12,722 nt of DNA from Elusimicrobiota bacterium (GTDB lineage: Bacteria; Elusimicrobiota; Elusimicrobia; UBA1565; UBA9628), in NCBI GenBank assembly GCA_028869495.1, contig JAGWRY010000226.1, forward strand, positions 1 through 12,722, in the 5' to 3' direction. Position 1 is the first letter of the stretch, and every line of letters begins with the position of its first letter. The notes under the pieces were generated by a model. That model made no database searches, was not told the DNA's origin, and worked only from the letters and a program-made list of their open reading frames with translations. Both the position numbers and the translations under genes were made by a program. Positions 6,632 through 12,722 of this stretch are shown here, in pieces.

Positions 6632-7683
6632 GCCGGATCGGCCAGCAGCTCGGCGACCATCGCCTCGACGTCGGTCGTCTGCGGCTGGGTGAAGTACTCG
6701 AGGTTCGGGGAAAGGCCGATGCCCGGCGTCGCCTTGGCGGCCAGCAGGCGCGGGCGCACCTTCAGCTCGTAGAAGAGCTCGTCGACGACCCGCCGGATCA
6801 GGTGCTCGCCGAAGTTCGTGATCTCGGTCTCCTCGTTGACGAAGACGACGCGGCCCGTCTTCTTGATCGAGGTCCGGATCGCCTCCCAGTCGTACGGGAT
6901 CAGCGTGCGCAGGTCGATCACCTCGACGGAGCCCTTGCCCTCGGCCGCGAAACGGCGCGCGACGTCGAGGCAGACCGGCGCCAGGCGCCCGTGGGTCACG
7001 ACCGTCGCGTCGGAGCCGGGATGCGAGATCTTCGCCTTCCCGATCTCGACCTCGTAGGCGCCGATCTTCGGCCACTTCGGCTTCCACTTCGAGCGGTCGC
7101 CGAGAGGGGCGTCGATCATCTCGTGCAGGGTCTTCTCGTCGGGCTCGCCCGGGAGGAGCTCCTCGCCCTTCGCGCGCAGCAGGGCCTTCGGCTTCAGGAA
7201 CAGGACCGGGTCGTCGCTCTTGATCGCCGCGATCATCAGCCCGTAGGCGTCGAGCGGCGTCGACGGGCAGACGACCTTCATGCCGTGGAGCTTGGTCGCG
7301 ACCGTGTCGAACGAGTGCGAGTGGTACATCGAGCCGTGGATGCCGGAGCCGGTCGGCGTCATCAGCACCATCGGGGTCTTGAACGTCCCGCCCGAGGCCC
7401 AATGCGTGTTGCCGGCCAGCTTGAGCAGGTCGATCGTGTTGAAGATGTAGTCGACGAACTGGACCTCGGCGACCGGGCGCGACCCGGCCCAGGCCAGGCC
7501 CATCGCGGCGCCGACGATCCCGCGCTCGTCGAGCGGGGAGTTCCACGAATGCTCGAGGCCCTGCGTGGCCGTGAACACGCCGCCCAGGGGCGGCCCGACG
7601 TCCTCGCCGTAGATCTCGAGCACGCCGAGCTCCTGCTCGCCGCGGTGCAGGGCCAGCCGGATGGCCTGTGCCATGTTGGCCAT
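6628..7683 (-). CDS. 2-oxoacid dehydrogenase E1 component, beta subunit
   Basis: A 351-residue transketolase-like beta subunit of a thiamine-diphosphate E1 enzyme of the pyruvate/branched-chain 2-oxoacid dehydrogenase type. Characteristic segments are YGEDVGPPLGGVFTATQGL (25-43), LDERGIVGAAMGLAWAG (51-67) with Glu53 at the cofactor-activating position, and RPVAEVQFVDYIFNTID (69-85). The active-site loop SMYHSHSF carries His121 and His123, and VVCPSTPLDAYGLM follows. The C-terminal transketolase domain includes VEVIDLRTLIPYD and VFVNEETE. The ATG at 7683 lies three bases after the E1 alpha stop and is preceded by a strong GGAGG with nine bases of spacing, so the two subunits form an operon. 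The enzyme would decarboxylate a 2-oxoacid and acylate the lipoyl group of an E2 that is not encoded here. Motifs resemble the branched-chain group more than classical pyruvate dehydrogenase, but the substrate is not certain. Confidence 0.88.
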   Translation of the reverse strand: MANMAQAIRLALHRGEQELGVLEIYGEDVGPPLGGVFTATQGLEHSWNSPLDERGIVGAAMGLAWAGSRPVAEVQFVDYIFNTIDLLKLAGNTHWASGGTFKTPMVLMTPTGSGIHGSMYHSHSFDTVATKLHGMKVVCPSTPLDAYGLMIAAIKSDDPVLFLKPKALLRAKGEELLPGEPDEKTLHEMIDAPLGDRSKWKPKWPKIGAYEVEIGKAKISHPGSDATVVTHGRLAPVCLDVARRFAAEGKGSVEVIDLRTLIPYDWEAIRTSIKKTGRVVFVNEETEITNFGEHLIRRVVDELFYELKVRPRLLAAKATPGIGLSPNLEYFTQPQTTDVEAMVAELLADPA

Positions 7684-7686
7684 GGG

Positions 7687-8757
7687 TCAGCTCCTCCCCT
7701 TCGTCGGATAGGACGGCGGAATCGGATCGACGAACACGTCCTCCCAGACCGTCTCGTCGGCCGGGAACGGCTCGCCCTTGACCTTCTGGTGCGCCTCGTC
7801 GATGGCGGCGGCCTCGGTCTCCCAGGCCTTCTTCAGCGCGTCGGCCTTCGACAGGCCGCGCCCGACCAGGCTCTCCTCGAAGAGCGCGATGCAGTCCTTC
7901 TCCGGCAGGCGGTTCGCGCCCGACGACGACGAGTGGCCGTAGAGGCGGCTGCAGCGCGCCTCGAGCAGGTACGGGCGGCGGTTCTTGCGCACGTAGTCGA
8001 AGGCCTCGTCGAGCGCCGCCCACGTCGTCGCGACGTCGTTGCCGTCGATCGTGCGGCCCGGCATGTCCGGGAAGGTCTTCGCCCAGTCGGCGATGTCGCG
8101 CTCTCCGTGCTGGGTGTCGCCCTTCGTCGAGATCGCCCAGCCGTTGTTGACGACGACGATCAGGATCGGGAGCGGCAGGGCCGGGCGGTTGGCCCAGACC
8201 AGGCAGGAGTGGAAGTCGCCCTCGGCCGAGCCGCCGTCGCCGCCGTTGACGATCGTGACCGAGTCGGTCTTCGCGCGCGCCTGCGCGACGCCGGTGCCGA
8301 TCGCGGTCAGGTACTGCGTCTCGATCGTCGGCGTGACCGGCGCGACGTTCCACTGCGGGATCGCGTAGTGGTTGACGAAGTTGCGGCCCTTCGAGTACGG
8401 GTCGGTCGCGACCGAGCGCATCTGCCGGATCGAGTCGATCGGCTTGGCGCCCATCGCGAGCATGATCGCCGACGAGCGGTAGTGCAGGTGCAGGAAGTCG
8501 TGGTCGACGCCGGCGCCGCGCTTGACGTGCAGGCCGAGCGGGACGTTGAAGGCCTCCTCGCCGGGGCCTCCGATCCAGAAGAAGCCGTCGCCTCCCTTGC
8601 TCATCTTGATCAGGCGCTCCTCGAGAAGGCGCGCGCGGACCATCAGGCGGTGGATCTCGAGGAGGCGGGCGGGACCGAGCCTCTTATAGGGGTCGGGGGC
8701 CGCTGCGGCGGACGGAACGGACTTCGAAAGGGTTTTGGACGGCGTTTTGGAGGGCAT
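7687..8757 (-). CDS. 2-oxoacid dehydrogenase E1 component, alpha subunit
   Basis: A 356-residue alpha subunit that binds thiamine diphosphate and Mg and pairs with the beta subunit encoded directly after it. The cofactor motif runs from GDGGSAEGDFHS (173-184) to VVVNNGWAIS (201-210), the GDG...NN pattern. FLHLHYRSSAIMLAMG (88-103) corresponds to the YR...LA.G segment, IDGNDV (237-242) is conserved, and SRLYGHSSSSGANR (270-283) is the active-site loop region. Residues 1-22 form a Lys/Ser/Pro extension (MPSKTPSKTLSKS) unlike the enzyme core. The ATG at 8757 is chosen over upstream in-frame starts at 8766 and 8817 because a -35/-10 promoter occupies that DNA, with the -10 ending seven bases before this ATG. 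The family makes acyl-CoA from pyruvate or branched-chain 2-oxoacids; E2 and E3 are not in the window. Confidence 0.88.
   Translation of the reverse strand: MPSKTPSKTLSKSVPSAAAAPDPYKRLGPARLLEIHRLMVRARLLEERLIKMSKGGDGFFWIGGPGEEAFNVPLGLHVKRGAGVDHDFLHLHYRSSAIMLAMGAKPIDSIRQMRSVATDPYSKGRNFVNHYAIPQWNVAPVTPTIETQYLTAIGTGVAQARAKTDSVTIVNGGDGGSAEGDFHSCLVWANRPALPLPILIVVVNNGWAISTKGDTQHGERDIADWAKTFPDMPGRTIDGNDVATTWAALDEAFDYVRKNRRPYLLEARCSRLYGHSSSSGANRLPEKDCIALFEESLVGRGLSKADALKKAWETEAAAIDEAHQKVKGEPFPADETVWEDVFVDPIPPSYPTKGRS
7691..7697 (-). promoter_or_regulatory. Ribosome binding site for E1 beta
   Basis: GGAGGAG on the minus strand lies just before the TGA of E1 alpha (7689-7687), with its GGAGG core nine bases from the E1 beta ATG at 7683. 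It is among the best Shine-Dalgarno sequences in the window. It supports the chosen start and contrasts with the absence of such a site before the first gene of this operon. Confidence 0.75.
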
Positions 8758-8764
8758 TGGCTGC

Positions 8765-8793
8765 ATTCTAGGAAATCCGGGCGTTCCCCTCAA
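8765..8793 (-). promoter_or_regulatory. Promoter of the E1 alpha/beta operon, probably leaderless
   Basis: On the minus strand TTGAGG (8793-8788) is followed after 17 bases by TAGAAT (8770-8765), a good sigma-70-type arrangement with ideal spacing. The -10 ends seven bases before the ATG at 8757, so the expected start point is at the start codon itself and the mRNA would be leaderless. No Shine-Dalgarno sequence is present. It lies in the 63-base gap between the end of the TPR gene and E1 alpha. The same TAGAATG string occurs before the gene starting at 5957. Confidence 0.65.
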
Positions 8794-8820
8794 GTCCCGG
8801 CCGGCGTCGAGGACCATCGC

Positions 8821-10326
8821 CTAGTTCCCCGAGAGCTTCGCCGCGCGCGAGGCGGCCTTGCGCGCCCAGCGCGTGTCCGCGAACTTCGCGGAGACCTCGC
8901 CGTAGGCGGCCTTGGCCTTCGCCGCGTCCTTCAGGTCGTACTGGTAGACGTAGCCCGCGTCGTAGAGGGCCTCGGGAGCCTCCTTCGACGACGGGTAGTC
9001 GGCGGCGACCTGCTCGAGGAGCGCGCCCTGCCGCGCGTAGTCCTTCAGGTCGCGGCGCGCGATCTTGGCGGCCTCCTGGAGGGCGTCGATCCCGTCCTGG
9101 CCGCCGTGCATCTTCGACAGGCGCTGGAGGGTCTTGATCGCGTCGTCGTACTTGTCCAGGCGGTCGCGCTGGAGGCGGGCGACGTCCTTCAGGGCCTGCA
9201 GGGAGTCCGGCGTCTTCGGGTAGAGCTTGACGATGCGCTCGTCGACCTCGACGGCGAGGTCGTACTGGCCGAGCTTCTCCTCGAAAAGGCGCGCCGACGC
9301 GCGCAGGGCGTCGCGGACCTCGGGCGCCTGCGGGTAGGTCTCGGCGAGGACCTGGTAGGCGTCGATCGCCTTCTTCGGCTCGCGCAGAGCCCCCGCGTAG
9401 AGGTCGCCGATCGCCATCTGGGCCCGGGGCCTGAGCGCGCTGCCCGGATAGAGGGCGATCAGGCGGCGCCAGGCGAGCAGGGCCGCGGCCGGGCGGTCGT
9501 TCGCCGCGTGGATCTTCGCGAGCGCGGCCTGCAGGGCGTCGTTCCCGGCCCGGTCCGGGAAGCGGACCAGGACGTCGCGGATCTGGGCGACGGCCGCCTG
9601 GTCGAGCGCGCCCGGCGCCTTGTCGGCCAGCGCGGTCCAGGCGGAGGCCAGGCGCGCGGCGCGGTCGGGCTCGCTCGGGGCCTCGACGAGGCCGCGCAGG
9701 GCCTCGCGCTCGTGCCGCGACGCCTTGCGCGCGACGAGGTCCAGATAGGCCGACTTGGCCGAGAGCTGGGCCGGGGCGTCCGGGTACTCGTAGATCAGGC
9801 GCAGGAGCTCCCCGGCGGCCGTCTGCCAGTCGCCGTCCTTGGCGCGGAGGCCCGCCTCGAGGAGCAGGGCGTCCGGCGCGTGCGCGCCGTCGGGGTGGCG
9901 GCGGACGAACAGGTCCAGTTCGTCCTCGTCGGCGCGGCGCACGGCCTCGTCGGAGTCGCCGGCCGCGGCCTTCACGAAGGCCCACTCGGCGTCGGGGCCC
10001 GCGGGCGCGGCCGCGGGGGGCGGCGGCAGGGGCTTGGTCTCCTCGACCTTCGGCGAGGAGACGGTGACCGTCGGCTCGGGGGCGGGGGCCTCGTCCTTGG
10101 GCGCCGCGCCCTCGGCCGCGTGCTTGGCCGAGACTTCGTCGGCGGCCTTCCGCGCGGCCTCCTTCGTCTCGGCCGAGGGCGGCGCCATCAGCTCGGCTTT
10201 CCCGGTCGTCGCGACCGGGGCCGCGGGCGCCTCCGCCGGGGCGCTCGCCGCGGGCGGGGCGGGCGGCGCGTCGTCGGCGAGCGCCGGAGCGGCCAGCAGA
10301 ACGAACGGCAAAAGGAAGGTCTTCAT
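8821..10326 (-). CDS. Secreted TPR-repeat protein
   Basis: A 501-residue exported protein. Residues 1-17 are a signal peptide (MKTFLLPFVLLAAPALA, cleaved before DDAPP). Residues 18-112 are a low-complexity Ala/Pro-rich, charged linker that includes a run of five prolines. From about 115 to the end are helical tandem repeats of the TPR type, with recurring YP motifs at helix ends (LIYEYPDAPA, LIALYPGSALRPRAQMAIGDLY, LAETYPQAPEVRDAL, IVKLYPKTPDSLQALKD, VAADYPSSKEAPEALYDAGYVY). This pattern resembles the periplasmic BamD/YbgF-like repeat proteins used as scaffolds in the cell envelope, but no specific orthologue is recognised. The ATG at 10326 is chosen for its signal peptide and the GGAGG upstream; longer in-frame extensions overlap the cystathionine beta-synthase gene and are rejected. 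It is the last gene of the apparent dnaX-recR-cbs operon, five bases after the previous stop. Confidence 0.82.
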   Translation of the reverse strand: MKTFLLPFVLLAAPALADDAPPAPPAASAPAEAPAAPVATTGKAELMAPPSAETKEAARKAADEVSAKHAAEGAAPKDEAPAPEPTVTVSSPKVEETKPLPPPPAAAPAGPDAEWAFVKAAAGDSDEAVRRADEDELDLFVRRHPDGAHAPDALLLEAGLRAKDGDWQTAAGELLRLIYEYPDAPAQLSAKSAYLDLVARKASRHEREALRGLVEAPSEPDRAARLASAWTALADKAPGALDQAAVAQIRDVLVRFPDRAGNDALQAALAKIHAANDRPAAALLAWRRLIALYPGSALRPRAQMAIGDLYAGALREPKKAIDAYQVLAETYPQAPEVRDALRASARLFEEKLGQYDLAVEVDERIVKLYPKTPDSLQALKDVARLQRDRLDKYDDAIKTLQRLSKMHGGQDGIDALQEAAKIARRDLKDYARQGALLEQVAADYPSSKEAPEALYDAGYVYQYDLKDAAKAKAAYGEVSAKFADTRWARKAASRAAKLSGN

Positions 10327-10331
10327 GGCGT

Positions 10332-11711
10332 TCAGTCCTCCGCGGCGGTGGAGACGGCGTGCAGGACGTCGTACTTCGTCACGATGTCGTAGCCTTTGCC
10401 CGACCGCACCAGAACGGCCGGGCGGTCCGGGGTGAAGCAGCGCAGGAGCGCCTCGACGCGCGTGCGCGGGTCCAGGACCGGGAGCGGCGCGCTCATCGCC
10501 TCGCGCACGATCATCTTCTTGATCTCGCGCCCCTTCAGCATCATCCCGAGCACGTCGTCGTCGATCACGGTGCCGACGACCTTCCCCTTCTCGAGCACCG
10601 GCAGCTGGGAGATGTCGCGGCGGCGCATCACGCCCATCGCGGCGAAGAGCGAGTCGGTCGGCTTGGCGACGGCGAGCGCGCCGCTCTTGCCGCCGCGGCG
10701 CTTGGCCGCGAGCACGTCGTCGGCCTTCAAATGGACCTCGCTCTCGAAGTACTGGTTCTCGCGCATCCACTCGTCGTTGTAGATCTTCGACAGGTAGCGC
10801 ATCCCGGTGTCGGGGAGGAGGATCACCATCCAGTCCGACGCCGACAGCCTCTTCGCGTACTCGAGGCCGGCCCAGACCGCCGAGCCCGACGACCCGCCGG
10901 CGAGCAGGCCCTCCAGGCGCGCGAGCTTGCGCGTCATCAGGAAGCTGTCGCGGTCGGTCACCTGCAGGCAGTCGTCGACGATCTTCAGGTCCATCGCGCC
11001 GGGGAAGATGTCCTCGCCGATGCCCTCGACGACGTAAGGCTTCGCGGTCCCGACGCGGCCGTACTTGATCTTCTCGTAGTAGAGGGAGCCGATCGGATCG
11101 GCGCCGACGATCTTGATCTTCCGGTTCTGCTCCTTCAGGTACTTCGCGACCCCGGAGATCGTCCCGCCCGTGCCCATGCCGGCGACGAAGTGCGTGATCT
11201 TGCCCTCGGTGTCGCGCCAGATCTCGGGGCCGGTCGTCCGGTAGTGCGCGGCCGGGTTGTTCGGGTTCTCGTACTGGTTCGGGTGGAAGGCGCCCGGGAT
11301 CTCGGCGGTCAGCTTCTCGGCGATCGAGTAGTACGAGCGCGGGTCCTCGGGCTCGACGTTCGTCGGGCAGACGACGACCTCGGCGCCGAGGGCCTTGAGC
11401 AGGTTGATCTTCTCGCGGCTCTGCTTGTCGGTGATCGTGAAGATCAGCTTGTAGCCGCGCAGCGCCGCCACCAGCGCCAGGCCGACGCCGGTGTTGCCGG
11501 AGGTGCCCTCGACGATGGTCCCGCCGGGCTTGAGCTTGCCCGTGCGCTCGGCCTCGTCGATCATCGCCACGCCGATGCGGTCCTTGACCGAGCCGCCCGG
11601 GTTCATGAACTCGGCCTTCACGTAGATCCGGGGCTTCAGGCCCCTGGCCAGCCGGTTCAGGCGGATCAGCGGGGTGTTTCCGACGGCCTCGAGCACGTTC
11701 TCGTAGCGCAT
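10332..11711 (-). CDS. Cystathionine beta-synthase with C-terminal CBS domain pair
   Basis: A 459-residue fold-type II PLP enzyme. The catalytic core (about 1-320) shows VGNTPLIRLNRL, EFMNPGGSVKDRI with PLP-binding Lys43, EGTSGNTGVGLA (68-79), GMGTGGTISGV (178-188, the PLP-phosphate loop) and AGGSSGSAVWAGLEYA (271-286). DTGMRYLSKIYNDEWM (301-316) resembles the end of the cystathionine beta-synthase core rather than plain O-acetylserine sulfhydrylase, which is about 310 residues. Residues about 345-455 form a pair of CBS domains (RRRDISQLPVLEKGKVVGTV, then VRSGKGYDIVTKYDVL), which in relatives bind adenosyl ligands and regulate activity. The likely reaction is serine plus homocysteine to cystathionine, the first step of reverse transsulfuration; the PLP enzyme at 4767-5957 could do the second. 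An AGGAG overlapping the recR stop precedes ATG 11711. Cysteine synthase activity remains possible. Confidence 0.9.
   Translation of the reverse strand: MRYENVLEAVGNTPLIRLNRLARGLKPRIYVKAEFMNPGGSVKDRIGVAMIDEAERTGKLKPGGTIVEGTSGNTGVGLALVAALRGYKLIFTITDKQSREKINLLKALGAEVVVCPTNVEPEDPRSYYSIAEKLTAEIPGAFHPNQYENPNNPAAHYRTTGPEIWRDTEGKITHFVAGMGTGGTISGVAKYLKEQNRKIKIVGADPIGSLYYEKIKYGRVGTAKPYVVEGIGEDIFPGAMDLKIVDDCLQVTDRDSFLMTRKLARLEGLLAGGSSGSAVWAGLEYAKRLSASDWMVILLPDTGMRYLSKIYNDEWMRENQYFESEVHLKADDVLAAKRRGGKSGALAVAKPTDSLFAAMGVMRRRDISQLPVLEKGKVVGTVIDDDVLGMMLKGREIKKMIVREAMSAPLPVLDPRTRVEALLRCFTPDRPAVLVRSGKGYDIVTKYDVLHAVSTAAED
10336..10341 (-). promoter_or_regulatory. Ribosome binding site for the TPR gene
   Basis: GGAGGA on the minus strand sits inside the last codons of the cystathionine beta-synthase gene, with its GGAGG core about ten bases before the ATG at 10326. 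The upstream TGA (10334-10332) falls between it and the start. This fixes the start of the TPR protein and suggests coupled translation. Confidence 0.65.
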
Positions 11712-11716
11712 GGTCT

Positions 11717-11721
11717 CTCCT
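11717..11721 (-). promoter_or_regulatory. Ribosome binding site for cystathionine beta-synthase
   Basis: AGGAG on the minus strand overlaps the recR stop codon TAG (11722-11720) and ends five bases before the ATG at 11711. The position supports this start and a shared transcript with recR. Confidence 0.7.
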
Positions 11722-12313
11722 AGAACTCGCGCCGTCCCGACAGCGCGTACGACAGCGTCATTTCGTCGATGTAGTCGAGGTCTCCGCCCATCGGCACGCC
11801 GTGAGCGATGCGGGTGACCTTGACCGGCAGGCCCTTCAGCTCGCGGGCGAGGTAGAGCGCGGTCGCCTCGCCCTCGGCGTCCGGGTCGGTCGCGATCACG
11901 ATCTCCTTGAGGGCGCCGCCGGACGCGCGCGCCCGCTCGACGAGCTCGCGCGCGCGGATGCGCTCGGGGCCGATCCCGTCCAGCGGCGAGAGCGCGCCGT
12001 GCAGGACGTGGTAGAGCCCGCGGTAGGCGCGCGTGCGCTCGATCGCGGCGACGTCGGGAGGCTCCTCGACGACGCAGAGCAGCGACTGGTCGCGCGCGGG
12101 GTCCGCGCAGATCCGGCAGGTCTCGCGGTCGGTGAAGTCCCCGCAGCGCGCGCAGCGGCGCACGTCGGCCTTCGCGGCGCGCAGGGCCTCGACGAGGCCC
12201 TCGACCTCGGAGTGCGGCGCGCGCAGGAGGTGCAGGGTCAGGCGCTCGGCCTGCTTGGGGCCCACGCCGGGCAGGCGCTTGAGCGCCGCGATCAGGCGGT
12301 CGACGCTTTTCAC
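11720..12313 (-). CDS. recR: Recombination mediator protein RecR
   Basis: A 197-residue protein, the normal RecR length. RecR forms a ring that, with RecO (and RecF), helps load RecA on single-stranded gaps. The N-terminal helix-hairpin-helix is LKRLPGVGPKQAERL (11-25). A four-Cys zinc finger follows at Cys54, Cys57, Cys66 and Cys69 (CARCGDFTDRETCRIC). The Toprim domain begins LCVVEEPPDVAAIE (79-92) and includes IVIATDPDAEGEATALYL (138-155) and RIAHGVPMGGDLDYID (168-183). The GTG at 12313 overlaps the preceding gene's TGA as GTGA, and MKSVDRLIAALKRLPGVG matches the family's start; the longer open frame upstream overlaps dnaX in another frame and is rejected. No ybaB/ebfC gene lies between it and the dnaX end, unlike the common dnaX-ybaB-recR order. 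Confidence 0.97.
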   Translation of the reverse strand: MKSVDRLIAALKRLPGVGPKQAERLTLHLLRAPHSEVEGLVEALRAAKADVRRCARCGDFTDRETCRICADPARDQSLLCVVEEPPDVAAIERTRAYRGLYHVLHGALSPLDGIGPERIRARELVERARASGGALKEIVIATDPDAEGEATALYLARELKGLPVKVTRIAHGVPMGGDLDYIDEMTLSYALSGRREF

Positions 12314-12722
12314 TGGGGCTTCTTGACGATGCGCGCCTTGCCGCCGAAGACGCCCTCGGCCTTCTTCAGCGCCCCGGCGCCCCCGGCGGTCCCGCCGCCG
12401 TCCTCGACGACGTCCTTCCAGCGCGAGCCCTCGGGCGCGCCGCCGGGCGTCTCGGGCACCGACGGATCGACGATCTCGATCGGGCCGGACGGGGCCGCGC
12501 CGCCCGCCGCGAGCTCCAGCGGCAGGGGCCGGCCGGCCAGGCCCGCCAGGGTTCCGTCGAGGAGCTCCTTCGCGCGCTGGGCCGTCTCCAGGTCGAAGGT
12601 CTTCGAAAAGCGCACGCGCCAGCCGCCGCCCGGAAGATCCTCGCGCGAGGCCGACTCGAGCGCCGCGCCGAGGGTGATCCTCTCCTTCGAGACGGCCGCG
12701 ACGAAGGCGTCCCACGAGGCGC
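12310..12722 (-). CDS. dnaX: DNA polymerase III gamma/tau subunit, C-terminal part (partial)
   Basis: The last 136 residues of a protein whose start lies beyond the window. The frame is open to the edge and begins ASWDAFVAAVSKER, then a Leu/Ala helix and GGGWRVRFSKTFDLETAQRAKELL. A Trp-initiated helical stretch followed by a short beta strand and helix is the layout of the DnaX C-terminal domain, often seen as Wxxf...vk.....l...L. A Pro/Gly-rich linker and the ending VFGGKARIVKKPQ resemble DnaX tails. The best-supported argument is position: dnaX is commonly found directly upstream of recR. DnaX is the clamp-loader subunit that organises the replicative polymerase. No ATPase motifs are in view, so the call rests on tail similarity and context. 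A short internal GTG start at 12615 is not needed. Confidence 0.65.
   Translation of the reverse strand, partial: ASWDAFVAAVSKERITLGAALESASREDLPGGGWRVRFSKTFDLETAQRAKELLDGTLAGLAGRPLPLELAAGGAAPSGPIEIVDPSVPETPGGAPEGSRWKDVVEDGGGTAGGAGALKKAEGVFGGKARIVKKPQ

Noticed and set aside
5954..8353. A 799-codon minus-strand open frame overlapping the E1 genes and the antisense of ribF.
   Set aside because: It is a different frame of the E1 alpha and beta genes, whose own frames carry full family motifs. The product is Arg-rich and featureless.
8681..8690. A TATAAG string on the minus strand near the start of E1 alpha as a possible promoter.
   Set aside because: It lies within the coding codons for PYKRLG, has no fitting -35, and is downstream of a better promoter.
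8758..8817. A longer E1 alpha starting at 8817, or one starting at ATG 8766.
   Set aside because: The segment contains a -35/-10 promoter with 17-base spacing, and the ATG at 8766 overlaps the -10 box. The added residues have no E1 similarity.
9990..10300. Ala/Pro-rich low-complexity stretch of the TPR protein as a possible DNA tandem repeat.
   Set aside because: No regular repeat unit is visible at the DNA level; it is a compositional linker between signal peptide and TPR region.
6019..10392. A 1457-codon open frame on the plus strand across most of the centre of the window.
   Set aside because: It lies antisense to the E1 alpha, E1 beta and TPR genes and out of frame with ribF. Its product is Arg/Ala/Val/Leu/Asp-rich with no domain. 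In DNA this GC-rich, stop codons are rare on the opposite strand, so it is a compositional shadow.

Overview
The window is very GC-rich, gene-dense bacterial DNA with ten recognisable protein genes, two gene remnants at its edges, no RNA gene, no mobile element and no CRISPR array. No gap between genes exceeds about 105 bases. Signal peptides on the sulfatase-like proteins and on a TPR protein suggest a Gram-negative-type envelope. The lineage cannot be fixed from this stretch; a high-GC environmental phylum (Elusimicrobiota, Myxococcota or similar) would fit, but this is a guess.

Layout. (1) 1-2852, plus strand: two tandem secreted proteins of the sulfatase/alkaline phosphatase superfamily. 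The first carries Thr where the catalytic Cys/Ser is expected. The second carries Cys but is interrupted by an in-frame TAA, after which 99 more in-frame codons encode the missing C-terminal part. (2) 2856-5957, minus strand: a Cys/Met-metabolism PLP enzyme (cystathionine gamma-lyase or gamma-synthase), then an ABC-2 type transporter ATPase and permease in tight coupling. (3) 6062-6631, plus strand: a stand-alone FAD synthetase domain (RibF N-terminal half) without the riboflavin kinase half. (4) 6628-8757, minus strand: E1 alpha and E1 beta of a 2-oxoacid dehydrogenase, with no E2 or E3 nearby. (5) 8821-12722, minus strand: an apparent operon of dnaX (C-terminal end only), recR, a CBS-domain cystathionine beta-synthase and a secreted TPR protein.

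How the genes work together. Cystathionine beta-synthase and the gamma-lyase/synthase homologue together could give reverse transsulfuration (homocysteine plus serine to cysteine). DnaX and RecR are the usual replication/repair pair. The E1 subunits need partners encoded elsewhere.

The most striking non-coding pattern is at three transcription-unit starts (1446 plus, 5957 minus, 8757 minus). Each has a TAGAAT/TAGGAT box ending only 6-7 nt before the ATG and no Shine-Dalgarno sequence, which suggests leaderless mRNAs. Several genes internal to operons instead have a GGAGG/AGGAG sequence or GTGA stop-start overlaps. I found no convincing novel multi-gene defence or mobile system.
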